Assembly (NCBI GenBank): GCA_030549495.1
Contig: JAUIRK010000136.1
Location: 124,001 to 188,000, forward strand
DNA from: Nectonema munidae
Lineage: Eukaryota > Nematomorpha > Nectonematoida > Nectonematidae
Direction: 5' to 3'
Length of the DNA stretch: 64,000 nt
Positions within the stretch are counted from its first letter, which is position 1. Each line of letters begins with the position of its first letter. This document shows positions 53,723 to 64,000 of the stretch, one piece after another. A model generated the notes under the pieces. The model was given only the letters and a program-made list of their open reading frames with translations. It made no database searches and was not told where the DNA came from. A program made the translations under genes and the position numbers.

Positions 53723-55804
53723 ATGCAGTCGTCTTCAAGTGTTTCTTCTTATAACACTATAACTTCTTCTTCTGAAAGTTTTACTTCGTCTTCATCTGAG
53801 GAGTCAGATATTTCTGAAACGGTTTCAGATTTCTTACTTGCTCCAGACGGTACACGTTATCAATGGGATCCTTTTTCTACGAATGTTGGAAGACCTGGAA
53901 CTTTTAATATTAGAGATACTGTCGCCGAACCATATGGTCCTAAAGGAGATGCTAAATCTTTAGTTGATCCTTTGAAAATTTTTCAACTTTTTTTTACTGT
54001 TGAAACAATATCCCATATTTATCGCTGTACCAAATTAAAGATGGATGAGGCATATGCGTGAGTCAAATTTAATTTTAAATAGTTTTAGTCACAGTTGACA
54101 TCAATGTAACTATTTTGCTTATTAAAACTTTTGTGCAAATAGATGCTACTTTTTTGTTCATCTAATCGGTTGACGTCAACTATGAAAAAATTTATTTTAA
54201 ACACAATTTATTTTAAATTTTTTAATTTCTTTTAAAACTTTAGTCTAAATTCTCGGGCTATATTTTTCAATTTTTTGCTTAGTACACTACTTGGACATTC
54301 AAAAAACTTTTTATTGCTTATGTATTTTGGTAGAAACATTTAAATAAATTATCTTTATTTGTAATACCAAAATATAAAAGCTATTATACTTTATTTTTAT
54401 GATGAAAAGATGACTCTCCGAGAAAAGTATTTATTTAAAAATATTGTTCGTAATTTTATTATCTTTTTTGTGTTTTAGAAATATGCCTGAAACTTTCCAA
54501 AAGACTAAATTTTGTTTTGAAAAGTTCAGTATTGCTGACATACTATCTTATTTTGCATGTTTACTACACATTGGACAGGCAAAAAATCAAAAATTAGATG
54601 TAAAATACCTCTTTTCTCAAAAGCATGGAGAGCCATTTTTAAAAGCTTCTATAAATCGAGATATGTTTTTTCTTATCCATCGTTTTATACGCTTTGACAA
54701 AAAAAGTGAAAGAAATCAGGAAGATAAATTGGGAGCAATAAGAGAATTACACGACCATTTTTATAAAATATTCAGCAGGTACTATACTCCGCAAGATTGC
54801 GTAACTGTTGATGAACAGTTGATAAAATTTAGAGGAAGAACGGCTTTACGAATCTATGATCGATCCAAGCCAGGACGCTATGGCATAAAATGCTACCACT
54901 GCAATGACGCAAGAACTTATTATGTGCTCAAACCCGAAATTTATGTCCCTGGTCTCCTAGATAAAACTTATTTTTCTTCTGAAGAAATTGTAAAAAGACT
55001 TGTGGCAAGTTGTGAGTTGCCAAAAGGTTGCGGCATATTCATGGACAGGTTCTTTACCTCTCATGAACTTTGCAAATGGGCACGAGAACAAAACCTCACA
55101 GTCTGTGGCACTGCAAGAGCTAATCGCCGCTTTATACCTTACCTTTTCAGACCAGATCATCTAAAAGTCTCGCCTTACAAGATTGTGAGAGTAAATTCCT
55201 TTACACAGAATTTGCATCCTTGACTGCTTACATTCCTCACAAGCATTCACAAAGAGACTTCAAAGTAGTTTATATAATGTCGTCTCAACATTTGGGAAGC
55301 ATCAACTTGTTAGGTCCAAGACGTAAACCGGAGACTGTTGTCGATTACAATAAATTTAAATCGGGCGTTGATAGTTGTAATCGAATGCTAAGAGACTTTA
55401 CTTCTTACAAAGCTTCAAGGAGATGGCCTTTTCTTTTGTTTTGTAATTATTTAGACATATCAGCTTATAACAGTTGGGTCATCATCAAGAGCAACGCTCC
55501 AGAAAAATTTCCATCGGTACAAAAAGGTGGGAGAAAGTACTTCATAAGAGATCTGTGTCTAAGACTTAGTCACCTTTCAATGATGAACAGATGTAATGAT
55601 CCTCTCACCCACAGAATCACAAAGGAACTTATTTCATTTTACGGGATCCAACAAGATATACCTGAGATTGCTTCCTCTTCTCGTGGATATTGCTTTGTTT
55701 CTACTTGTAGACCAAAAAAGAGAGGAACAAGAAAGTGCGCAACATGCAAAAGGCCTATATGTAAAGCACACACAAAGTACATTTGTCAAAGTTGTGGAAT
55801 TTAA
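53723..55804 (+). pseudogene. piggyBac transposase, two exons, one frame break
   Basis: Exon 1 starts at ATG 53723 with an acidic Ser-rich head (SSSVSSYNTITSSSE) and runs to DEAYA. A donor GTGAGT at 54058 and an acceptor TGTTTTAG at 54478 define a 421-bp intron, and the frame then continues NMPETFQKTKFCFEKF. Exon 2 carries CVTVDEQLIKFRGR (first catalytic Asp), GCGIFMDRFFTSHEL (second Asp) and, after one frame shift near 55205, KFKSGVDSCNRMLRDF (third Asp) with ASRRWPFLLF. The C-terminal Cys-rich domain follows: CFVSTCRPKKRGTRKC, CATCKRPICKAH, YICQSCG. This domain binds the ends in piggyBac relatives. All three catalytic Asp are kept. One indel makes the present copy non-functional unless it is a sequence error. 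Confidence 0.88.
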
Positions 55805-56123
55805 TTTTGCTCTTTTTTTATGCTAACTAATCAAAATTAAATATTTTTAAGTTTTTTGCTCAATTAATTTTTATTATTGCTTTTTATTCATGAATAAAGT
55901 TCATAATGTGAAAAGAAATTTAGTTACTTTCTTTAGATGGCGTTAAAGATCTACAGAAGAAAAAAATATACAGTTATTCACTATCAGTTTTTATTTTTGA
56001 AAAATTTGTTGTTTTTTGAAAATTTACATTATAATTTTAACATAGGTTTTATATAAGATAGTCGACGTAAATTTAGTTTGAAAATTACCATTGACGTAAA
56101 ACTCCCGTTCCGTCTTGCGAAGG

Positions 56124-58142
56124 GATGATATGCAATATTAGAACAATACCAACAAAAAGGACAATAACGTTTTGTGTATTCAAATAAAGGTTAATGCTTT
56201 GCTCCAAGAACATGCTATTGCATAAACGACTAACACTATCCTCGATAATAATTAAACGTACTCATTGTGTGTAAAAGTCTTTATGAAACAGTTTTTTTAT
56301 TTCTTTGGTTTCATTTAATTTTATTTTTCTTCATAGAAGTAGAAGTAAGTATATATATTGTTGGTTTAAAATATGATGCTAAATTTTAGTAAACACTGTC
56401 TTCAAATAATTATCACATTTCATGTCATCTTCGGTTTCAACTACGCACACGATTTCTTTAGTGGTAGTAGTAGTATTTATTTCTAATAGTATTTTTCATA
56501 ATTTACACAAGAAATTTTTTAAAAGATGTCTCTAGGTTTAAGGACAGCAATTTAGTTAAGTGGTCTGATATAAAATAGGAGAGAACCTATCCAAGGTCAC
56601 ATAAAACAAATGTCGGTAGGGTAAAAATTAAAATCACTGAGAATAATGTCAAGCATATCATTATAACAATTCAACTTTAAATAGTTGTCGAAAAAAGACA
56701 TTTCATCATCTTTTCGTAATCTTTGAAAGTTAGGAATCCTGAACTTTTGATTTCCTGCTGAAGATAAATATAATATAGAAACTATGAAAGATTTCAAAAC
56801 AGCTATTGTTATTTATCAAAAGAAACTACGTATGAGAAAAGTTAAAGCATCAGGTTTAGAAGCAGAATTTTAAAAAGAACACACAATGTATAGTTGGCGT
56901 ATACAAAATTGCAAGTCATCCTAAGAAAGGCACATCTCCTGTAAACATACAACAGCGAGTGGTTTGGAAGCAAGCCTTTTTGAAAGAAATCAAAGCTCTA
57001 CAAATTAAAGAAATCTTCAAAAAAGATTCACCTTGTGTGCTGAAAAGGGAAATAAGAGGCCTTTACGATAAATAAAAACAATGGTGAAGCAAAAAGTGGA
57101 GGTTATTATATACTAAAAATAATAAATGGAAGTCTTCAGGGAGTTATAAAGTGTTCTTTCGAGAAATTCGCAATAGAAGTCTTCAGGCTGATATAAACTT
57201 TTCCTCCGAGTAAAGATTAGCGTGTAGGTGGCAGCATGTTTAGGTGCTGTGAAGAGATGCATGCAAGGTTTTTGGATGTAGTAATTTCATCAAGGTTATT
57301 TGGATGTACTAACGATTTTGTATATCACGCTTTAAAAAATTAAAACTTTCGCCTGAATCAACTAAATTTTTTAAAATAAAGTTTTTTATGATAATTTTAT
57401 TTCATAATTCAGAATTATGAATAAAATTCTCTAGATAGCACACATTTATATTGTGCTTTCTTGAAAATTTTTTTGTTCAAAAATTTTAATTTAGCATCAA
57501 AAGTAATTCAAAGAAGCAATATTGAACATTTGAAATTGAACAGTTCCCTTTAGTTGACAAAATATGGTGTAGAGAGACGAAATCACCTATTCTCGGCTCA
57601 TTCAAATGTTATAAGTATAAGACGCTTCCAACCAAATTAGAGATTTCGTATAGAAATTCAGTGTCGTTCCAAATTCCCTCTTCATAAATCCGCATTCAAG
57701 CACGCTATCCTTTTACTAGCCTAATTAGGTAGCTAGTTAGTCGGTTTCTTAGTTACTTAGTCAGACATATCTCTCTATCATATCACATAACGAAATTGTT
57801 TTATTTGACATGAAAGTGTCCTGAAAGCGGGATTTTGAAGGGGCTTTATATATGGGTGTGCCAAAACCCCCAAAACTCGCACAAACTTTTCTTGTGTACT
57901 CGATTATATAGAAAAGGTAATCATTATTTTTGCATGAATATAATTCATTCTAAATTATAGAAAAGAGAACGATTGCTTTCGCTTATAGATGATATAGAGT
58001 GACTCGCACTAATTATATCGCCCTCAGGATAATTTGCTGACATATGTTTTGAATAATGCAGATAAGAAGATGCATAGTGGTATGATGAGTTGCTTGTTTT
58101 CTTTCAGTTCTTATCATTCTTCTCTAACATTTTGAGTTATCT
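56124..58142. other. Intergenic stretch
   Basis: A plus-strand phrase at about 56885-57060 (TCCTAAGAAAGGCACATCTC and so on) is free of long A/T runs but gives no recognised motif. The rest is AT-rich. No gene call. Confidence 0.4.
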
Positions 58143-58172
58143 TCTCTCTCTCTCTATCTGTCTCTCTCTCGT
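58143..58172 (+). repeat. CT-rich microsatellite
   Basis: A run of CT dinucleotides with two interruptions (CTATCTG) about 30 bases long. Confidence 0.8.
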
Positions 58173-58479
58173 TCATTACACATTTAATTTCACCATGTTT
58201 CTTAATTTTTTTCTTCCAAGCTTTGAACCTGTTGATTTTTTGGGTAAGTGTTTTCTTAAAATCAATTACGTATTTACAATTTTCTAGCATTGATCAAAAA
58301 AAGTTTTGTAGGCAAACTTTTTTTCTAAGAATTCAAAAATTTCAATATTTGGGCATGCTTCACTATGAAAAGTGAGAGCCCAAATCTGAGCTAAAGTAGA
58401 AGGCGACTAAGGATCATATGGCCATGCAAAAAATTATGTTAATATAGTAGAACTTTCTCCGATACAACACTTTCGAAAA

Positions 58480-59510
58480 CATTTCTGAATCTTGTCAACG
58501 CTGGTGTCCTTCCAAGATGGGTCAACCAAACAGATGGCCTGGTGAACATCGGTATGCCGCATGAGATCAGGGGCTGTCATTCCTGTCTCTTGCTCCGTTT
58601 AATGCGCGATTCCTCGTATTTGTCCTCTTTGGAACTTTAGCTTAACCGCATTTATGATTGCTTGGTGGATGGACTTTTCTGTTGGAGGAGTTGTTAGGAG
58701 GAAGGAAGATCAGTTTTAAGCACGACAACTATAGGTGGGGTGGCAAAGAGCATTGTTAAGTAGCATGAACATCTTTCGACGTGGGGCTGCATCATCTTCT
58801 TGAGCATTATAATGAAGAATTTAAATAGATTGCTAGTAATCCAGGGCTTCTAGTTAGCATTATAGTCGACAGGAATATCCCTATGCTGGCTCCAACCGAA
58901 GCAATGTAGTTTAATTGATTTCCGATTACCATCGCGTGCTTCTATTCTCCCAGGGCCTTTCACAAAACATGAAAGTGGTGCGCTCCTTTGAGTGGTTTCT
59001 ATCAGATCAGTCTGTCCCTTTGAAGTGGAGGGCTGTTTCATCCATCTTGAAGATGTCACGGAGGTCGTAGTCAATACAAAGTTCGGGCAATCTCTTATTT
59101 AAGTCGTCTACAAAAACCGTATCGACTACCCGACTCTGGTTTTTCATCTTGTTAAAATAATGTTATGTAAGCGGCAGAAAGCCTAGCAGTTTAATGCCTT
59201 GAAGTCATGAAGTTCTAGTTATACTGCTACCTCCCATGCCTTCTGAAAAAGAGAGCCGCTCACAAGAAGGAGGCGAACAGTACAATCTTTAAATCATTCG
59301 TAGACGAGAGCGTTTAATTCATGATTCTTTGTTTTCCGTACATTTTGCTTTCGAAGGAGTGGTACTTTGTTTTCCTTAGTTCCTAACCCCTGCTTTCTCC
59401 TCAGTATGTTTAGGATTTGGGTCATTCTGCAGCGATGTTCTTGAATGGAAAACTTCTCGGGGATGGAAGGAGTGATTTTCTTTGTCGTGCATCCTGATCC
59501 CTTCTATCTT
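58480..59510 (-). pseudogene. Tigger-type transposase remnant
   Basis: On the minus strand the N-terminal part (about 59510-59200) includes KFSIQEHRCRMTQILNILR, KTKNHELNALVYE followed by FKDC and LLVSGSLFQKAWEVAV. This corresponds to the CENP-B-type second helix-turn-helix of Tigger proteins (WFxxxR, PVSGPxLxEKAxEL). Next come a degraded first-Asp region before GTDLIETTQRSAPLSCF and PHVERCSCYLT (about 58800), and LPPNNSS (about 58690). It differs from the other Tigger copies in sequence, so it is another old family. Ends were not found; AGTAGAACTTTCTCCGATA at about 58447 could be one. Confidence 0.65.
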
Positions 59511-60689
59511 CTTTTCTAACGAGAGTAGATGGCGACTTCAGAGATATTTTAGATTGTAGGGAGTAAATTTAAAAGGAAAATTTAAAGACAATGATGCATT
59601 TATTCAATGTAAGCAAATGTTAATTCAGTGTATAATGAAAGATGCAATGTATATGATTGTATAAAAGAGTACTTCAATGGGTAATTTGTGTAGTAGCTAG
59701 GAATCAATAGCTGTGGCTTACCCATGTATCAAATTATTGGGTAAACAGAGAATGAGAATTCACATCATTCTCGTCTACAAAACTTTTGTTTCATATTAAA
59801 ACTCATCATACCAAGATCATTCATATACATGATCATTACTTTTTCTTCTTTCCATGATAGAGAGACTCTGGATCATGGAGGTTAATCGTCAGCATTGATA
59901 AATAATCGTGTATATTCTTCATTACACTGTATCATCGAATGGATTGAACAAAATTGAATGTAGGTATCACTCTCTTGCTTTCTTCATTTTCTTTGTAATC
60001 GCGTAATCAATATTTTTCACAATTAGGGAGTCGCCGTAATCCGCGTTAGTCAAGTGGCTGTTTTTTAAAGTGTCTATATTATATAGTACAGTAATAGTAG
60101 AGCGGGAATATGTCAGTTGCCGAAATAGCAGGTAGCCGTTATAGACAGGTGGCTGCTAAGACAGGTTTTCTGTACTAAAAAAATGGGATTTAGACTCCCA
60201 TCCCTAATTAGATATAGACTCACTTTCCTATGCTTTTAAAGTCTCCTACTCCACCAGCTTCCAAATCCGACTCTGCCACCCGGGCACACTGTGATGACAA
60301 TGTGGTCAAAATGACCTCATTTGAAGATATATTCGTCTTATTAATTATAACATCTATATGTTAAGCTTTGGCATTTGATGACTTTTAATATATTGTTAAC
60401 ATCTGTTAGTATCTGTCTTCTTGTTGTTCTAGCATTTTTTATCATGATGAAACACTACACCTTAATTAAAATAATATATATTATCTATGCTTAAAAATTT
60501 TTGATTGATTACATCTCTTATATCACATCTGGTATACATACATATTAATTCTTCATAATTGTGTTTTCCATTATATTTTCTTTGCTTTGGATATTTTTAT
60601 TACTTCGCTTTCGTATATCTCATTTTTTTCTTTTGATAAATTTGTTTTTACTCTTCCAATTATTTTTTTCTAAGCCTAATTGACCCTCA
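59511..60689. other. Intergenic stretch with possible worn Tigger ends
   Basis: Near 60085-60175 TACAGTAATAGTAGAGCGGG and GACAGGTTTTCTGTAC look like inverted worn ends of a small Tigger-type MITE (both carry ACAG/CTGT at a TA). The evidence is weak. No gene seen. Confidence 0.35.
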
Positions 60690-61390
60690 GCATTAAAAGC
60701 TTCAATTTATATAAAAGATTATGCCGAAGAATCCGAAAATGATGATAAAATAATGTCCAATTTTTTGGAAGATGAACGTTTTTCTGAGTATAGCATCTAG
60801 GCAAAAAATGAAACTGAAGAAGGCGTTGAATTGACTGAAGAAAATGATTATCAACATTTACACTTGGACTCTAGTAATGAAAATCCTTTTATATTCAAAG
60901 AGAAAATTTTTTTGAATCAAACGGTGGTACCAATTCGTATACTGAAATAAAAGGTATAGTTATTACAAAATCTTTTAAATGCTCATCCAGGTCCAACAAT
61001 TTTGCCTATCAAAATATATACTCAAAAGCTAAAACAGCTTTTCGTTGCATATTGATGAAAAAATTCTACGCCATATTCAAAAATGTACAGTTGCTGAAGG
61101 TGTTAGAATAAAGGGTGAATGGAAACTTCCTCTGAAGAACTTGAATGTTTTTTATCATTGTTACTTGGATGAATTGGAGCAAAGAAAATTCCTTCGAGAT
61201 GTTTCTGGCGTAAAAATTGGGGTAACAAATTTTTCAAAGATCATATAAATTTAAAGGGATCAAAAAGTTTCTCAGATTTGATTTAAAACTAAAAGGAAAC
61301 AGCTTTTGAGCACTGACAAATTTGCTTTGGTATCAGAAGTATGGAATCTTTTTACCGAGAATAGCAATAGATGTTACATCAGGGGGGTAC
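60690..61390 (+). pseudogene. piggyBac transposase N-terminal fragment
   Basis: The plus strand reads an acidic head (NFLEDERFSEYSI, KNETEEGVELTEENDYQHL), LLNAHPGPTILP, then EKILRHIQKCTVAEGVRIKG and EWKLPLKNLNVFYHCYLDEL, then KFLRFDLKLK. The order HIQKCTxxEG, WKxxLxxLxxF and FLRFDxK is the N-terminal half of a piggyBac transposase group. It ends before any catalytic Asp. Several stops are present. Confidence 0.7.
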
Positions 61391-61799
61391 CAAAATTACG
61401 TAAAAATAGACAATAAGGGGTGGCTGGGTATATATGAGCTTCAGCAAATAAATTTGTACCAATACTTTTTGGGGTAGTATAAGTAGCCAATACATAAGTA
61501 TTAATTTGCAAAATAAAAGTTTTTTGATCTGATTATCAAACTAGGATAAAATTACTAGTGTTAAAACTTTATTTTATTTCACTTTTCAACATTTTTCAAT
61601 CCAATTTTATATAAGACCCTGATATTAATTTTTAAAATGTAAGAAAGTATTTTAAATTTTTATTATATTATTTTTTACAAACTATTTTAAAATTTTTTAT
61701 TTTTTTAAATTTGTAATAGAAATTTTATTTTTTTAGTTTTAACCCTATTAGTGCTGGGCAAAATTTGTCCGCCCCCCCCTATTTTTCTAAGAGATTAAT
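61391..61799. other. Stretch before the satellite, with a TTAA-type end
   Basis: AT-rich. At 61739-61742 TTAA is followed by CCCTATTAGTGCTGGGCAAA, which looks like the outer end of a piggyBac-type element facing right, directly before the satellite array. Its partner was not found. Confidence 0.5.
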
Positions 61800-63370
61800 A
61801 AGTTTTTATAAATATTTTTAATATTACATGTATATTTCAACGATGCTGAATTCAGTGGTGATGTCCATTTTTTATCAAAATCAATCAAACCTGTCAAAAA
61901 ATTGATTTATATTTGACAGCTCATCTCAAAAAGGAACTTTTTATCTAAATAAGTATATAAAGTTTTTTACACATGTATACCCATTTTCAAGTATGCTGAA
62001 TTCAGTGGTGATATTCATTTTTTTATGAAAATCAATCAAACCTGTCAAAAAATTGATCTAAATGTGACAGCTCATCTCAAAAAAGAACTTTTTATCTAAA
62101 TAAGTATATAAAGTTTTTTACACATGTATACCCATTTTCAAGTAAGGAATTCAGTGGTGATATTCATTTTTTATGAAAATCAATCAAACCTGTCAAAAAA
62201 TTGATCTAAATGTGACAGCTCATCTCAAAAAGGAACTTTTTATCTAAATAAGTATATAAAGTTTTTTACACATGTATACCCATTTTCAAGTATGCTGAAT
62301 TCAGTGGTGATATTCATTTTTTATGAAAATCAATTAAACCTGTCAAAAAATTGATCTAAATGTGATAGCTCATCTCAAAAAAGAACTTTTTATCTAAATA
62401 AGTATATAAAGTTTTTTACACATGTATACCCATTTTCAAGTAAGCTGAATTCAGTGGTGATATTCATTTTTTATGAAAATCAATCAAACCTGTCAAAAAA
62501 TTGATCTAAATGTGACAGCTCATCTCAAAAAGGAACTTTTTATCTAAATAAGTATATAAAGTTTTTTACACATGTATACCCATTTTCAAATATGCTGAAT
62601 TCAGTGGTGATATTTATTTTTTATGAAAATCAATCAAACCTGTCAAAAAATTGATCTAAATGTGACAGCTCATCTCAAAAAAGAAACTTTTTATCTAAAT
62701 AATTATATAAAGTTTTTTACACATGTATACCCATTTTCAAGTAAGCTGAATTCAGTGGTGATATTCATTTTTTATGAAAATCAATCAAACCTGTCAAAAA
62801 ATTTATCTAAATGTGACAGCTCATCTCAAAAAGGAACTTTTTATCTAAATAAGTATATAAAGTTTTTTACACATATATACCCATTTTCAAATATGCTGAA
62901 TTCAGTGGTGATATTCATTTTTTATGAAAATCAATTAAACCTGTCAAAAAATTGATCTAAATGTGACAGCTCATCTCAAAAAGGAACTTTTTATCTAAAT
63001 AAGTATATAAAGTTTTTTACACATGTATACCCATTTTCAAATATGCTGAATTCAGTGGTGATATTCATTTTTTATGAAAATCATTCAAACCTGTCAAAAA
63101 AGTGATTTACATATGACAACTCATCTCAAAAAAGAAACTTTTTATCTAAATAATTATATAATGTTTTTTACACACATATACCCATTTTCAAGTAGGCTTT
63201 TTAATTTTTTTATAAAAAATTAGTCAAACCTGACAAAATAATTTAAATATTACAGCCCATGTCAAAATTAAAATTTTGATTCTTTTAAAGTTTTTTTATA
63301 CATTTCAAGTATGCAGAATTTAATGGTGATGTTCATTTTTTATGAAATCAATAAAACCTGTCAAAAAATC
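61800..63370. repeat. Satellite array of about 150-bp units
   Basis: GAATTCAGTGGTGAT recurs at 61848, 61998, 62147, 62297, 62447, 62597, 62748, 62898 and 63048, a period of 149-151 bases. Each unit holds AAACCTGTCAAAAAATTGAT, TGACAGCTCATCTCAAAAA and ACACATGTATACCCATTTTC. Outer units at both ends are more diverged, and the 63181-63317 unit is reordered and worn. A frame of 110 residues at 62623-62955 is just the repeat read through and is not a gene. Confidence 0.95.
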
Positions 63371-64000
63371 GATTAAACCTGTAAATCAATGTCAAATATA
63401 TAAACATAAAAATAACTTCTACTTGCAGTATTTCTCTGGTAATTATTTTCTTAATTTATTTAATAAACTAACTTTAGGTGTTTAATTCACTCAAAATATT
63501 TCATTCTACAGTAACTTATGTAACTCGATAGGACCTCCATCTTTTCGGCTACAAATTCGTTATCGTCTCGTAGTCTCTACGTCATATTATAATTTACAGT
63601 ATGTAATTTTGGTATTCATTCTATGATGATCCTTTTTTGGTAGCTCTTTTTTCATTAGAAATTTATATTCTTCAAAGTGTGTTCGAAAATTTTTTTATAA
63701 GGATAAAATTACTTTTTTCCTCTCTCAAAGCATTCTGATTAGAATCTTCTTGGTGATCTTAGACTTTTTTTTCTCAGTATCGTGTATTTTATTATCAAGC
63801 CTGAATATTTGTCAACCATTCTTATTTCAAACGATTTTTTCTGATGAATCATTCGTGATGTTGATTGTTCAATTACAAAAAGTTGTCAACGTTCTTCATC
63901 TAAAAAATTATCTCTTTGACACAAAAGGAAAAAGATGGACAAATTCAATTTAAATTAAAAATATCTTGATAGTGACTAAATTCTCACATATTGGCACCTG
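63371..64000. other. Right end, nothing recognised
   Basis: AT-rich sequence after the satellite. A 67-residue frame at 63750-63953 has no motif. Confidence 0.4.

Larger units (their letters stand above)
52741..56123 (+). mobile_element. piggyBac element, nearly whole, 3.4 kb
   Basis: TTAA at 52737-52740 is followed by CCTTCGCAAGACGG. The right end reads CCGTCTTGCGAAGG (about 56110-56123), its exact complement. The right TTAA is replaced by GATG. Further in, GCCGTAAAACTCCC (about 52789) and GACGTAAAACTCCC (about 56093) form a direct subterminal word. The transposase gene lies between, on the plus strand, behind a 335-bp tandem duplication (53050-53719). It is the best-preserved element in the window. 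Confidence 0.9.

Noticed and set aside
56880-57075. Possible host exon
   Set aside because: Locally less AT-rich and partly open, but stops interrupt it, splice borders are not convincing and no family is recognised.
58850-59074. 74-residue minus-strand frame as a gene
   Set aside because: It lies within a Tigger transposase remnant and corresponds to its decayed catalytic core.
62623-62955. 110-residue open frame
   Set aside because: It is the satellite unit read through twice; the repeat is 150 bases (divisible by 3), so the same frame stays open. Not a gene.
61739-63370. CRISPR-like array
   Set aside because: Units are contiguous 150-bp tandem repeats without unique spacers; it is a eukaryotic satellite.

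Overview
This is a window of an AT-rich animal genome, most likely an arthropod. A parasitic copepod such as a salmon louse would fit the mix of repeats, but that species guess is inference. The reasons are a split nuclear gene with GT/AG introns, an intronless Mediator subunit gene, tRNA-derived SINEs, a LINE, a 150-bp satellite, and many DNA transposons. No CRISPR array, operon, rRNA gene or true tRNA gene was seen.

Two host genes are well supported. Six exons of a TALE-class homeobox gene of the PREP/PKNOX type lie on the minus strand between about 130 and 10,989. They cover the two-part MEIS/PKNOX N-terminal domain, a glutamine-rich linker and most of the homeodomain. The last part of the homeodomain lies off the left edge. 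Its introns hold two broken Tigger elements, a SINE, MITEs and an odd island made almost only of homopolymer runs. The second gene is MED16 (Mediator tail subunit), on the plus strand at 21,604-24,147. It is one uninterrupted reading frame with a poly(A) signal just after its stop.

The rest is mostly layered mobile DNA. From 12 to 20 kb there are TTAA-flanked MITEs, hAT-type and Tigger-type MITEs and a broken piggyBac. From 28 to 31 kb there are hAT, piggyBac and Mutator-like (MULE) remnants. At 31.66-35.21 kb a hAT-like element with long inverted ends has a Tigger fragment inside it. At 35.37-38.78 kb a hAT element with an 8-bp target duplication has a piggyBac inserted in its coding region. 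At 40-41 and 46-47 kb there are two copies of a repeat-encoded protein family with paired cysteines, which I cannot assign to a transposon superfamily. From 48.5 to 52.2 kb a LINE is split by a 2.02-kb element. That element has perfect 20-bp ends starting CACTC and carries a spliced gene that is not a recognised transposase. From 52.7 to 56.1 kb lies a nearly whole piggyBac with one intron. A Tigger remnant, a piggyBac remnant and a 150-bp satellite array (61.8-63.4 kb) fill the right end.

The most interesting item is the 49.8-51.8 kb element. It combines CACT-type ends, a probable 2-bp target duplication and subterminal repeats, as in the CMC/CACTA group, with a cargo gene that resembles the large SAMD3-like families I recall from fish and cnidarians. 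Names given to families rest on remembered motifs; no database search was possible.
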